Source: Sphingomonadaceae bacterium
GTDB lineage: Bacteria; Pseudomonadota; Alphaproteobacteria; Sphingomonadales; Sphingomonadaceae
DNA length: 64,000 bases
Direction: 5' to 3'
NCBI GenBank assembly: GCA_019239915.1
Contig: JAFAZF010000003.1
Location: forward strand, 1-64,000
The first letter of the stretch is position 1; every line of letters starts with the position of its first letter. The translations under genes and the position numbers were made by a program. Below are positions 8,693 through 17,021 of this stretch, piece by piece. The notes beneath the pieces were generated by a model. The model made no database searches and was not told the origin of the DNA. It worked only from the letters and a program-made list of their open reading frames with translations.

Positions 8693-10749
8693 GCCGCACT
8701 GAGTCTCTGGGCGAGAATCTCCTCCGGCCACACAGCGTCGCGCTGGTCGGCGCGTCGGACGATCGCAGCAAGACGACGGCGCGGCCGCTGATGTTCCTGC
8801 GCCAGCTGGGCTTTGCAGGACCGGTCTACCCGATCAATCCGCGCCGCGAGACCGTGCTCGGCGAACGGGCGTGGCCGTCGCTGGAGGCGTTGCCGGAGGT
8901 GCCCGACCATGCCTTCATCCTCGCGCCGACCGAGGGCCTGTCCGACGCGGTGCGCGCCGCCGCTGCCGCCGGCGTGCCGCTCGTTACCGTTCTCGCCGGC
9001 GGCTTCGGTGAGGAGGGCGAGGAAGGGCGCGCGCGCGAGGCGGCACTGAAGGCGATGTTGGCGGGAAGCGACACGCGCCTGCTCGGGCCGAACAGCATCG
9101 GCATCGTCAACGTCAACACCGGGCTTACGCTCACCGCCAACGCCGCCTTCGCCGAGCCCGAACTGCCGAAGGGCGGGCTGTTCGTCGCCTCGCATTCGGG
9201 CAGCATGATCGGCGCGATCCTCTCGCGTGGCATCGCGTGCGGCGTCGGCTTCGCCGGCTTCGTCTCGACCGGCGCGGAGCTCGACCTCTCGCTCGGCGAG
9301 ATCTGCGAGGCCGTCGTCGACGATCCGGCGATCGACAGCTTCGCCTTGTTCCTCGAGACGATCCGGCATGGCGCCGCGATCCACCGCTTCGCGCTGGCCG
9401 CCGCCGCGCGCGGCAAGCCGGTGATCGCCTACAAGCTCGGCCGCTCAGAGCAGGCGGCGGAACTCGCCCAGTCGCACACCGGCGCGATCGCCGGCGAGGA
9501 CGGTATCGCCGACGCGTTCTTCAAGGATATCGGCATCGCACGCGTCGATACGATCGAAGGACTGATCGAGGGCGCGGCGCTGCTCCGCAGAGTCGGGAAC
9601 GCGCGGCCCGCACGTACACCACAGGTGGCGGTCGTCACCACGACGGGCGGAGGCGCGGCGATGGTCGTCGACCAGCTCGGCGTGCGCGGCGTCTCGGTGG
9701 TCGAACCGACGCCGGAGACCTTCGGCGCTCTCGCCGCCGCCGAGGTCAAGGCGGGTCACGGGCGGATCGTCGATCTCACGCTCGCCGGCACGCGCCCCAC
9801 GGTGATGAAGGCGGCGATCGCCACGCTGGCTGCCGCGCCCGAGTTCGACATGGTGGTCGCGGTTGCCGGCTCCTCGGCGCGCTTCCAGCCCGAATTGTTG
9901 GTGCCCGCCATCGCGGAGGCGGCGGCCGAGGCCTCCAAGCCCGTCGCCGCCTTCGTCGCACCCGACGCGCAGCCGGCCTTGCTCAGCCTGTCGGCGGCAG
10001 GCGTGCCCTGCTTCCGCACTCCGGAGGCCGCCGGTGACGCGATCGCTGCGGCATTCGCCCGCCGTGCTCCCAAGCCGCTCGCGCCAGCGCCGCTCCAAGG
10101 CCGCGAACGCCAACTCGACGAGGCCGAGGGCTATGGCTGGCTCGCGGCGCTCGGCATCGCGTCCGCGCGGCATGCGCTCGTAGGTCCGGACGCCGTCGCA
10201 TCGCCGGTTGGCTATCCCGTCGCGGTCAAGCTGCTGTCGGCGGATGTGCTGCACAAGACAGAGCTCGGCGGTGTCGCGCTTGGCGTGGCCGACGATGCCG
10301 CTTTCCGCGCGGCCGTCGCTCGCATCGTCGAATCGGTGCCGAAAGCCGACGGCGGGGCCGTCGAGCGCCTCATAGTCCAGCGTATGGCACCCTCGGTCGG
10401 CGAGGTGCTGCTCAGCGCGCGACGCGATCCCGATGCCGGGCTGATCGTCATGCTCGCCGCCGGCGGCATCCTTGCCGAAATCCACAAGGATCGCAGCCTG
10501 CGCCTGGCGCCGGTCAGCCGCGACGAGGCATGGGACATGATCGGCGAGGTCAAGGCACTCAAGGCGCTCGCCGGCTATCGCGGGCGCCCGCGCGGCGATC
10601 TCGACGCGCTGGCCAATGCGATCGTCGCGATCTCGAATGCCGGCCCCGAGACGATCGAGGCCGAGATCAATCCGCTGCTGGTCGGGGGCGAGGGAGCGGG
10701 CGTCGTCGCGGTCGATGCCGTGGTGCGGATCGTGGAGGAGAGGTCATGA
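8689..10749 (+). CDS. Acyl-CoA synthetase (NDP-forming), fused alpha-beta, acetate-CoA ligase (ADP-forming) family
   Basis: A 686-residue fused protein. Residues ~10-105 are a CoA-binding Rossmann domain ('SVALVGASDD'). Residues ~150-300 are succinyl-CoA-ligase-like, with a 'SHTGAIAGEDG' loop that probably carries the phosphohistidine. Residues ~470-680 form an ATP-grasp domain ('VKLLSADVLHKTELGGVALGV'). The family makes acyl-CoA from acid, CoA and ATP, giving ADP, or runs in reverse. The ATG at 8689 sits in an ATGA overlap with the acyl-CoA dehydrogenase stop. In this operon it is the only CoA-ligating enzyme, so it may activate the acid that the dehydrogenase uses. Confidence 0.92.
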   Translation: MSRTESLGENLLRPHSVALVGASDDRSKTTARPLMFLRQLGFAGPVYPINPRRETVLGERAWPSLEALPEVPDHAFILAPTEGLSDAVRAAAAAGVPLVTVLAGGFGEEGEEGRAREAALKAMLAGSDTRLLGPNSIGIVNVNTGLTLTANAAFAEPELPKGGLFVASHSGSMIGAILSRGIACGVGFAGFVSTGAELDLSLGEICEAVVDDPAIDSFALFLETIRHGAAIHRFALAAAARGKPVIAYKLGRSEQAAELAQSHTGAIAGEDGIADAFFKDIGIARVDTIEGLIEGAALLRRVGNARPARTPQVAVVTTTGGGAAMVVDQLGVRGVSVVEPTPETFGALAAAEVKAGHGRIVDLTLAGTRPTVMKAAIATLAAAPEFDMVVAVAGSSARFQPELLVPAIAEAAAEASKPVAAFVAPDAQPALLSLSAAGVPCFRTPEAAGDAIAAAFARRAPKPLAPAPLQGRERQLDEAEGYGWLAALGIASARHALVGPDAVASPVGYPVAVKLLSADVLHKTELGGVALGVADDAAFRAAVARIVESVPKADGGAVERLIVQRMAPSVGEVLLSARRDPDAGLIVMLAAGGILAEIHKDRSLRLAPVSRDEAWDMIGEVKALKALAGYRGRPRGDLDALANAIVAISNAGPETIEAEINPLLVGGEGAGVVAVDAVVRIVEERS

Positions 10750-11111
10750 TCAAGGTGATGTTGTTCGTGAAACGCAAGCCGGGTCTCACCCACGAGGAGT
10801 TTCGCGCGCGCTACGAAAGCGGGCATGTGCCGCTGGCGATCTCCGAGCTGCCGCATCTGGTCCAGTATCGCCGCAATTTCGTGAAGCCTACGCCTGGGAT
10901 GGCAGAGGTCGACTTCGATGTCGTTACCGAGTTCTGGTTCGACAACAAGGAAGGCTGGAAGGCGACCGCCGCCTATGCGCTCGATCCGGTGAAGGGCAGA
11001 ACGCTGGCCGACGACGAGGCGGTGTTCATGGATCGCAGCACCATGCGCTTCGTGATGGTCGAGGAGGAGATCGCCGACGTCGATGCCGTGCGCGCGAGCC
11101 AGCGGGCATGA
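10746..11111 (+). CDS. EthD domain-containing protein
   Basis: A 121-residue dimeric alpha-beta barrel-type protein. The N-terminus 'VKRKPGLTHEEFRARYESGH' is the typical EthD opening, and the middle has 'FDVVTEFWF'. EthD proteins are small helpers or enzymes in P450/ether and polyketide-like pathways; the biochemical role is often unknown. It starts in an ATGA overlap with the CoA synthetase and ends in an ATGA overlap with the next gene. Its position inside a CoA operon suggests a catalytic or substrate-handling step rather than regulation. Confidence 0.86.
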   Translation: MIKVMLFVKRKPGLTHEEFRARYESGHVPLAISELPHLVQYRRNFVKPTPGMAEVDFDVVTEFWFDNKEGWKATAAYALDPVKGRTLADDEAVFMDRSTMRFVMVEEEIADVDAVRASQRA

Positions 11112-11467
11112 TCGAAAGCCTCGCCGAGAAAGCGAATGGCGATGCGCTGCTCGTCCATCGCGGCCGCTTTCTCGATACCCGCTTCCTGCTCGGCGTCGGC
11201 GAGGAGCAGTGGCTGGTCCGCATCCTCGACGGCCGCGTCGCCGAGGTGACGAAGGGGCCGTTCGTGATGCCGCGCTGGACCTTCGCGCTGAAGGCCTCGG
11301 CCGCGGACTGGGACGCGTTCTGGTCGCCGAACCCGCGTCCCGGCTACCACGATCTGTTCGCGCTGATCCGCTTCAAGCGCCTCGCCGTCGAGGGCGACAT
11401 GCATCCGTTCATGGCGAACCTGTTCTACTTCAAGTCTTTGCTCGCCAAGCTCCGGAGGGCGGCATGA
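11108..11467 (+). CDS. Small SCP2-like (sterol carrier-type) protein
   Basis: A 119-residue protein without a clear catalytic motif. The pattern 'WLVRILDGRVAEVTKGPF' followed by 'GDMHPFMANLFYFKSLLAKL' resembles the end of an SCP2 lipid-binding fold, where a 'GD..pfm...fy.k.ll' helix closes the hydrophobic tunnel. Both ends are in ATGA overlaps with neighbours. It could carry a hydrophobic acyl-CoA between the pathway enzymes. The family call is by eye and moderate; a fold prediction would settle it. Confidence 0.6.
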   Translation: MIESLAEKANGDALLVHRGRFLDTRFLLGVGEEQWLVRILDGRVAEVTKGPFVMPRWTFALKASAADWDAFWSPNPRPGYHDLFALIRFKRLAVEGDMHPFMANLFYFKSLLAKLRRAA

Positions 11468-12318
11468 GCGCGCCCGCTTATGAGCCGATCGTCGGCCGCT
11501 ACCTGCGCCTCGACTTGCTCGGCAAGCCGCACCGCCTCTATGTCGAGGAAGCGGGCGAAGGCATTCCCCTGCTCTGCCTGCACACCGCGGGCAGCGACGC
11601 GCGCCAGTATCGCGCGATCCTCAACGATGCCGCGATCACCAGCCGCTTCCGCGTCATCGCCTTCGATCTGCCGTGGCACGGCAAGTCCTCGCCGCCCGAG
11701 GGCTGGCATCTGGAGCCCGAATACCGCCTCACCGCCGCCGACTATCGCGCGATTATAGTCGGCGTATCCGAGGCGCTGGGGCTCGATCGGCCGGCGGTGA
11801 TGGGGTGCTCGATCGGCGGGCGCATCGTCCTCCACCTCGCATTGGAGCATCCGGATGCGTTTCGTGCCGTCATCGGCCTGCAGTCGGGCGGGCATGTCGA
11901 TCCCTATTACGACACGCAGTGGCTGTACCGGCCCGACGTGCATGGCGAGGTCTCGGCAGCGGTCGTCTCGGGGCTGATCGGCCCTTCGGCGAGCGATACG
12001 GATCGGTGGGAGACGCTGTGGCACTATATGCAGGGCGGCCCGTGCATCTTCAAAGGCGACCTCTATTTCTACAAGGTCGACGGCGACATCCGCCCGCGTC
12101 TCGGCGAGATCGATGTCGCGCGCTGCCCCGTCTACCTGCTGACCGGCGAATACGACTATAGCTGCACCCCCGACGACACGATCGCGGCGGCGGCTGCGAT
12201 CGGGCAGGGAACGCACGCGGTGATCATGGAAGGCATGGGCCATTTCCCGATGAGCGAGGACCCGGAAAGCTTCCTCGCGCATCTGCGGCCGGTGCTCGAC
12301 AGGATCGCAGCGGCATGA
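11464..12318 (+). CDS. Alpha/beta hydrolase
   Basis: A 284-residue alpha/beta hydrolase. The nucleophile elbow is 'GCSIGG' (Ser116), the likely acid is in 'GEYDYSC', and the histidine is in 'GMGHFPM'. The oxyanion region 'LCLHTAGSDARQY' precedes it. C-C (meta-cleavage), ester, lactone and thioester hydrolases all share this build. It sits between the SCP2-like protein and an aldehyde dehydrogenase, joined to both by ATGA overlaps. Ring-fission product or ester hydrolysis would fit. Confidence 0.9.
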   Translation: MSAPAYEPIVGRYLRLDLLGKPHRLYVEEAGEGIPLLCLHTAGSDARQYRAILNDAAITSRFRVIAFDLPWHGKSSPPEGWHLEPEYRLTAADYRAIIVGVSEALGLDRPAVMGCSIGGRIVLHLALEHPDAFRAVIGLQSGGHVDPYYDTQWLYRPDVHGEVSAAVVSGLIGPSASDTDRWETLWHYMQGGPCIFKGDLYFYKVDGDIRPRLGEIDVARCPVYLLTGEYDYSCTPDDTIAAAAAIGQGTHAVIMEGMGHFPMSEDPESFLAHLRPVLDRIAAA

Positions 12319-13766
12319 CGACGCGCGCCGAAGCCGTCGCCGCCTATCCGGCGCTCCGCCTGTTCATCGACGGCGAATGGCTGGGCGAAGGCAGCCTGCC
12401 CGTCGTCGATCCGTCCACCGAAGCCGAACTCGGCAGGCTCCCCGCCGTTTCGGCGGCGGAGCTGGACCGCGCTTTCGCAGCGGCGGAGCGGGCCTGGCCG
12501 GCGTGGCGAAGGGTGCCGGCGCTGGAACGCGCGCGGCTGATCCTCCGGGCGGTGGCCTGGCTGCGCGAGCGGCGCGAGGAATGGGCGGCGCTGATCACGC
12601 TCGAGCTTGGCAAGCCGCTCGCCCAGGCGCGGCTCGAGACCGACACCGCCTGCGAGATGTTCGAATGGGCGGCCGAGGAATGTCGCCGCCTCTACGGCCG
12701 CCAGGTTCCGTCACGCACCGGCACGATGCGGATGACCGCCTCGATCGAGCCGATCGGCCCGGTCGCGGCGATCGGCGGCTGGAACGCTCCGGCGATCACC
12801 CCCGCGCGTAAGATCGCCGGCGCGATCGCCGCGGGCTGCACGATCGTGATGAAGCCGTCCGAGGCGACGCCCGCCTCCGCGCTGATGATCGCGCGCGCGT
12901 TCGAGGCGGTGGGGCTGCCGAACGGCGTGGTCAACATGGTGTTCGGCGATCCGCCGACGATCGGCACCGCCTTTGCCACCGATCCGCGCATCCGGATGCT
13001 GACCTTCACCGGCGGCGGCCGCGTCGGCAAGATGCTCGCGGCGCAGGCGACCGACACGCTGAAGCGCGTCGTGCTGGAGCTGGGCGGTCACGCGCCGGCG
13101 ATGATCTTCGCCGATTGCGATGCCGAGGCGGTGGCCAAGGCGGCGGCGACGGCCAAATTTCGCAACAGTGGGCAGATCTGCACCTCCCCGACGCGCTTCC
13201 TGGTCGAGCGATCGATTCATGATCGCTTCCTCGCCGCGTTCGGTGAGGCGGCAGCGGCGATCCGGGTCGGGGATCCGTTCGAGGATGGCGTCGCGATGGG
13301 TCCGCTCCAGAACGCACGCCGGCGGAGCGACATCGCCGCGCTGGTCGATGACGCTCGCGAGCGCGGAGCAACGGTGCGGCAGGGCGTGGCACCTTCGGGC
13401 GCCGGTTTTTTTCACCCGCCGACATTGCTCTCCGGTCTCGATCCCGCGGCGCGCGCGCTCAACGAGGAGCCGTTCGGCCCGATCGCGCTGGTGGTGCCCA
13501 TGGACGATGTCGACGCGATCATCGCTGAGGCCAACCGGATGAGCTTCGCGCTCGCCTCCTACGCCTTCACCAACGATCTGCGTCTCGCCGAGCGGCTGGG
13601 CCGCGAGATCGAAGCAGGAACGCTGGCGATCAACCACTGGCAGGCATCCTGGCCCGAAACGCCGTTCGGCGGCTGGAAGGAGAGCGGCGTCGGCCTCGAG
13701 GGCGCCGCCGAGGGCCTGATGGCCTTCTGCCAGACGCGCTTCGTCTCGGTGCAATCGGGCGGATGA
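12315..13766 (+). CDS. NAD(P)-dependent aldehyde dehydrogenase
   Basis: A 483-residue ALDH-superfamily enzyme. The general base Glu255 is in 'LELGGHAP' and the nucleophile Cys289 is in 'NSGQICTSPTRF', 34 residues apart as in canonical members. The cofactor-binding segments 'IVMKPSEATPAS' and 'FTGGGRVGKML' are present. It oxidises an aldehyde to an acid (or acyl-CoA). The ATG lies in an ATGA overlap with the hydrolase, and the stop overlaps the citrate-synthase-like gene in the same way. Substrate unknown. Confidence 0.93.
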   Translation: MTTRAEAVAAYPALRLFIDGEWLGEGSLPVVDPSTEAELGRLPAVSAAELDRAFAAAERAWPAWRRVPALERARLILRAVAWLRERREEWAALITLELGKPLAQARLETDTACEMFEWAAEECRRLYGRQVPSRTGTMRMTASIEPIGPVAAIGGWNAPAITPARKIAGAIAAGCTIVMKPSEATPASALMIARAFEAVGLPNGVVNMVFGDPPTIGTAFATDPRIRMLTFTGGGRVGKMLAAQATDTLKRVVLELGGHAPAMIFADCDAEAVAKAAATAKFRNSGQICTSPTRFLVERSIHDRFLAAFGEAAAAIRVGDPFEDGVAMGPLQNARRRSDIAALVDDARERGATVRQGVAPSGAGFFHPPTLLSGLDPAARALNEEPFGPIALVVPMDDVDAIIAEANRMSFALASYAFTNDLRLAERLGREIEAGTLAINHWQASWPETPFGGWKESGVGLEGAAEGLMAFCQTRFVSVQSGG

Positions 13767-14788
13767 CGGGATCGGTCGAAACCGCGCTCAGCTTCGGCGA
13801 CGAGGCGAACGGTCGAATCGTCCTGCGCGGCCACGATCTCGCCCGGCTTGCGCAATCGCATGGCTATGAGGATGTCGTGGCGATCCTGTGGCGTGTTGTC
13901 GTGCCGGCTGACCTGACGAAGGAGGTGCTGGGTGCGGCGCGAGCGCGGCTCTTCCCCAGGCTGGCGTCGTTGGAGGCTCTCGCCGCCGGCCGATCGACTG
14001 CCGATGCGATGCACCTGCTGCTTGCCGCGCTGCCGATCGACGGCGCGGTCGCGGCCGTGGCTGCCACCGGTCTTGCCGCGACGCTGGCGATGCGCTCCGC
14101 CGGTGGACTGCCCTGGCTCGCGCCCGATCCGGCACTGGGCCATGCCGCCGATCTGCTGCGCCTCGCCACCGGCGGCGCGCCCGATGCGGCGACCGCCCGC
14201 GCGCTCGAACGCTACATGATCCTCATGATTGACCACGGCGTCAGCGCCTCGACCTTCGCGGTCCGGATCGCCGCCTCGACCGGCGCGGGCCTCGCCGGCT
14301 GCGTCGCCGCCGGGCTTGCGGTGCTGGAGGGGCCGCTGCACGGCGGCGCGCCCTCGATGGTGCTCGACCAGCTCGACGAGATGCAGGGCGTGAGCGACGT
14401 TCCGGCCTACGTCGCGCAGCTCCGTGCGCGCGGGAAACGCGTCGTCGGCTTCGGCTCGCGCGCCTACCAAGGCGAAGACTTGCGATCGGCGCTGATGCAC
14501 CGCCAGTGGGAGGCGATCGGCGGCGCGACTGGAGCGCGCTTCGACGCGGTGGCGACGGAGGCGGCGCTGGCGGATGCGCTTGCCGCCGCCGGCAAGCCGC
14601 TGCGCGCCAACGTCGAATATTATGCCGCGCTGCTGCTGGAGGCCTGCGGCATTCCGCGCGCCGGCTTCACGCCGATGTTCGCGGCCGCGCGTGCAGCCGG
14701 GTGGATGGCGCATGTCGCGGAACAACGCGCGGCGGGCAGAATGATCCGACCGCAGACGCGTTATGTCGGCGCGCTGCCCGGATGCTAG
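13763..14788 (+). CDS. Citrate synthase-like protein with altered active site
   Basis: A 341-residue protein of the citrate synthase fold. Aligning by motif, the oxaloacetate-binding His is kept (His158, 'MIDHGVSAST') and so is the acetyl-CoA enolising His (His193, 'GPLHGGAP'). The third His of the classical site is Ser232 ('GFGSRAYQGEDLR' instead of GFGHR), and the catalytic Asp is Glu285 ('NVEYYAALLLE'). Spacings match the family, so these are real substitutions. Family members make citrate or 2-methylcitrate, or run the reverse. Here the changed site and the operon point to a different Claisen-type condensation or cleavage; that is inference. Last gene of the 6690-14788 operon. Confidence 0.86.
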   Translation: MTGSVETALSFGDEANGRIVLRGHDLARLAQSHGYEDVVAILWRVVVPADLTKEVLGAARARLFPRLASLEALAAGRSTADAMHLLLAALPIDGAVAAVAATGLAATLAMRSAGGLPWLAPDPALGHAADLLRLATGGAPDAATARALERYMILMIDHGVSASTFAVRIAASTGAGLAGCVAAGLAVLEGPLHGGAPSMVLDQLDEMQGVSDVPAYVAQLRARGKRVVGFGSRAYQGEDLRSALMHRQWEAIGGATGARFDAVATEAALADALAAAGKPLRANVEYYAALLLEACGIPRAGFTPMFAAARAAGWMAHVAEQRAAGRMIRPQTRYVGALPGC

Positions 14789-14808
14789 CGCATCCCGCCG
14801 ACCGCGGC

Positions 14809-15186
14809 TTATCCGGCGCGGAGGCTCGCGATCGCCTCGTCAAGCGTTTCGAACCAGCGACGATTGAGATTGTCGCGCTCCGCGGCGCGGTTGGCCTGCA
14901 GGCGCGTCAGCGCTGAGTTGGTGACCGCCGCACCACGCCGGAATCCGCGCGGCACCAGCTCCTGGGTCACCTTCTGCATCGCCTCCTGCACCTCCCGCGA
15001 CTGCGTCGGAAAGCCAGTCATCTTCGACACCATGTCGAAGGATTGACCTGGCCGCTCGGCAAGGCGGTTGCGGAGCGCGGCGTAAAAGCCGTCGACGGTC
15101 TCTAGCGACCAGAAGCCGCGCAGGGTCGCGATCAGTATCGGGCCGTTGCGATCCCAGGCGATATCGAACCCCGCGTCTTCCTGCAC
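14809..15186 (-). CDS. Hypothetical protein, SpoIIAA/STAS-like fold
   Basis: A 125-residue protein convergent with the citrate-synthase-like gene, 20 bp from its stop. The opening 'FDIAWDRNGPILIATLRGFW' and the helix 'DGFYAALRNRL' resemble small SpoIIAA-like (STAS) proteins, but no anti-sigma-factor partner is nearby. No signal peptide or membrane segment is seen. It carries no catalytic motif that I can name. The gene appears intact; the function is unknown. Confidence 0.62.
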   Translation of the reverse strand: MQEDAGFDIAWDRNGPILIATLRGFWSLETVDGFYAALRNRLAERPGQSFDMVSKMTGFPTQSREVQEAMQKVTQELVPRGFRRGAAVTNSALTRLQANRAAERDNLNRRWFETLDEAIASLRAG

Positions 15187-15344
15187 CTCTCACCCGTCGT
15201 CTGCCGCGACTGCGCCCTGTCTAGGCGGTGGCGTCGATTAGTGCCAGCCGGCGATCGCTTACTCATCCGGCCAGCGGCCCATTCGTCGAGATCAGGCAGG
15301 TTAAGTTTGTCACCGGCCTGCCCAAAAGCGGTGGCGGGTGGAAA

Positions 15345-15563
15345 GCCGCCGCGCCGTGCGCTGGTCCATGCCGCCACCGAGTTCTGCGGCTTCGACGGCG
15401 AGATCGCCAGTACGATCGGCGAGAAACGGTTCTCCGTGCTCGAGGGGCCGGTCGGCTGGGCGCCGACTATGTGCCGATCGGCTATTCGACCGAGATCGAG
15501 AACAATCAGATACCCGGCAAGGCCGCGATCGCCGCCAGCGTCCGCGCGCTGGTGGAGGCATAG
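15345..15563 (+). pseudogene. Relic of a 2-oxoacid dehydrogenase E1 beta (transketolase C-terminal) gene
   Basis: The stretch reads as the C-terminal domain of a 2-oxoacid dehydrogenase beta subunit across two frames. The first frame gives 'RRALVHAATEFCGFDGEIAS' and 'GEKRFSVLEGPV'. After a shift near 15460 the second gives 'GADYVPIGYSTEIENN' and ends 'AAIAASVRALVEA' at a stop. These match the 'vvHEA...cGfgaEIaa' and closing helix of E1 beta proteins. The catalytic N-terminal part is absent. It lies just upstream of the Rieske gene and looks like the remains of a lost enzyme. Confidence 0.72.
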
Positions 15564-15653
15564 TCTCCGGCCACCGAAGCGCTGGGGGGCGATTCCGGCT
15601 TGCGCGGCTTCCGCTGAAATAGGATGCTGAAAGCAAGAACGAGGAGAGCGAGG

Positions 15654-17018
15654 ATGGCCACGGCTCTGGCTGGGACGGGACGCCCGACGATCAGCTATCG
15701 CGAGGTGCTGGAGAAGGATACACGGCCGACGCCGCCGCTGATGCGCGAGCAGACGCTGGACATGGAGCTCGAGCGGATCCCGGCGAGCCGCTACACCAGC
15801 CCCGAATTCTTCAAGCGAGAAGTCGAGAAGGTCTGGTTCAAGACCTGGCAATATGTCTGTCGCGAGGAGCATGTCCCCAATGTCGGCGACACCCATGTCT
15901 ACGAGCTGCTCAACAAACAGGTGATCGTCACCCGGCAGGCGGACGGATCGCTCAAGGCGATGCAGAATGTCTGCCTGCATCGCGGCCGCAAGCTGGTGAC
16001 GCAGGGCGGTTGCAAGCAGCAGTTCCGCTGCCCCTATCATGGCCTCACCTGGAACATCGACGGCAGCTTCAAGGAAAATCCATTCGGCTGGGACTTCCCG
16101 CAGATCGACGCGAAGAACTTCCCGCTGCCGGAAATCCGGTTGGAGACCTGGGCCGGCTTCGTGTTCATCAATTTCGACAAGGATGCCGAGCCGCTGCTCG
16201 ATCAGCTCGCGCCGATGCCGGAGCATTTCGCGCATTGGCGGATCGAGGACTGCACGATGGTCGCGCATGTCGGCAAGATCGTGCCGGCCAACTGGAAGGC
16301 GACCTGCGAGGCGTTCATCGAATCGCACCACGTCTTCACGACGCATCCGCAGCTCAACCCGACCAACGGCTACGAATCCTGCCAATATGACGTGCTGTCG
16401 GATCACGTGACCCGCTTCATGAATCCGAGCGGGATGACGCCGACCGTCTATCACGAGCAGCTCGACGAGGAGCAGCGTATCCAGCGCATGTTCCGGACGA
16501 GCGGCCGCATGGGCGACGACAAGCCGATGGATCCCGAGCCCGGCATGACCGCGCGCAGCTATGCCGGCGCGGTTTCGCGTCAGCTGCTCGAGAACGAGAC
16601 AGGCCGCGATTTTCAGGAGGCCTGCGACGCCGATCTGGTCGACGGCATCTCCTATGATTTCTTCCCCAACTTCCATCTCTGGGGCGGGCTGCGCGACAAG
16701 ATCTGCTATCGCTTTCGCCCCGTCGGCCTCGATCCCAATCAGACTTTCATGGAGGTTATGCTGTTCCGGATCGCGCCCAAGGACGGGCCGAAGCCGGCGC
16801 CGGCCGCCTTCAACATGCTCGGGCCAGATGATCCCTGGAGCTCGGCGACCGAGCTCGCATTCCTGGCCAGTGTCTACGATCAGGATCAGTCGAACATGGG
16901 CCCGGTGCAGGAGGGGCTGCGCGCGCTCGGCGACGAGGGTGTCATCCACTTCAGCCAATATATGGAGGTGCGCTGCCGCCACCTCCATCACATGGTCGAC
17001 GTCTATCTGAACCGCTGA
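15654..17018 (+). CDS. Rieske aromatic-ring-hydroxylating-type oxygenase, alpha subunit
   Basis: A 454-residue Rieske non-heme iron oxygenase. The 2Fe-2S ligands are Cys107, His109, Cys126 and His129 ('NVCLHRG', 'FRCPYHGLTW'). The mononuclear iron histidines are in 'FIESHHVFTTH'. The residue that usually bridges the two centres is Glu here, not Asp. The C-terminal 'YDQDQSNMGPVQEGL' probably gives the Asp ligand. ATG 15654 follows AGGAGAG; the in-frame ATG at 15624 lacks such a site. No reductase, ferredoxin or beta subunit is adjacent, so electron donors must come from elsewhere. The next gene, a crotonase, begins three bases after its stop. Confidence 0.92.
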   Translation: MATALAGTGRPTISYREVLEKDTRPTPPLMREQTLDMELERIPASRYTSPEFFKREVEKVWFKTWQYVCREEHVPNVGDTHVYELLNKQVIVTRQADGSLKAMQNVCLHRGRKLVTQGGCKQQFRCPYHGLTWNIDGSFKENPFGWDFPQIDAKNFPLPEIRLETWAGFVFINFDKDAEPLLDQLAPMPEHFAHWRIEDCTMVAHVGKIVPANWKATCEAFIESHHVFTTHPQLNPTNGYESCQYDVLSDHVTRFMNPSGMTPTVYHEQLDEEQRIQRMFRTSGRMGDDKPMDPEPGMTARSYAGAVSRQLLENETGRDFQEACDADLVDGISYDFFPNFHLWGGLRDKICYRFRPVGLDPNQTFMEVMLFRIAPKDGPKPAPAAFNMLGPDDPWSSATELAFLASVYDQDQSNMGPVQEGLRALGDEGVIHFSQYMEVRCRHLHHMVDVYLNR

Positions 17019-17021
17019 TCG

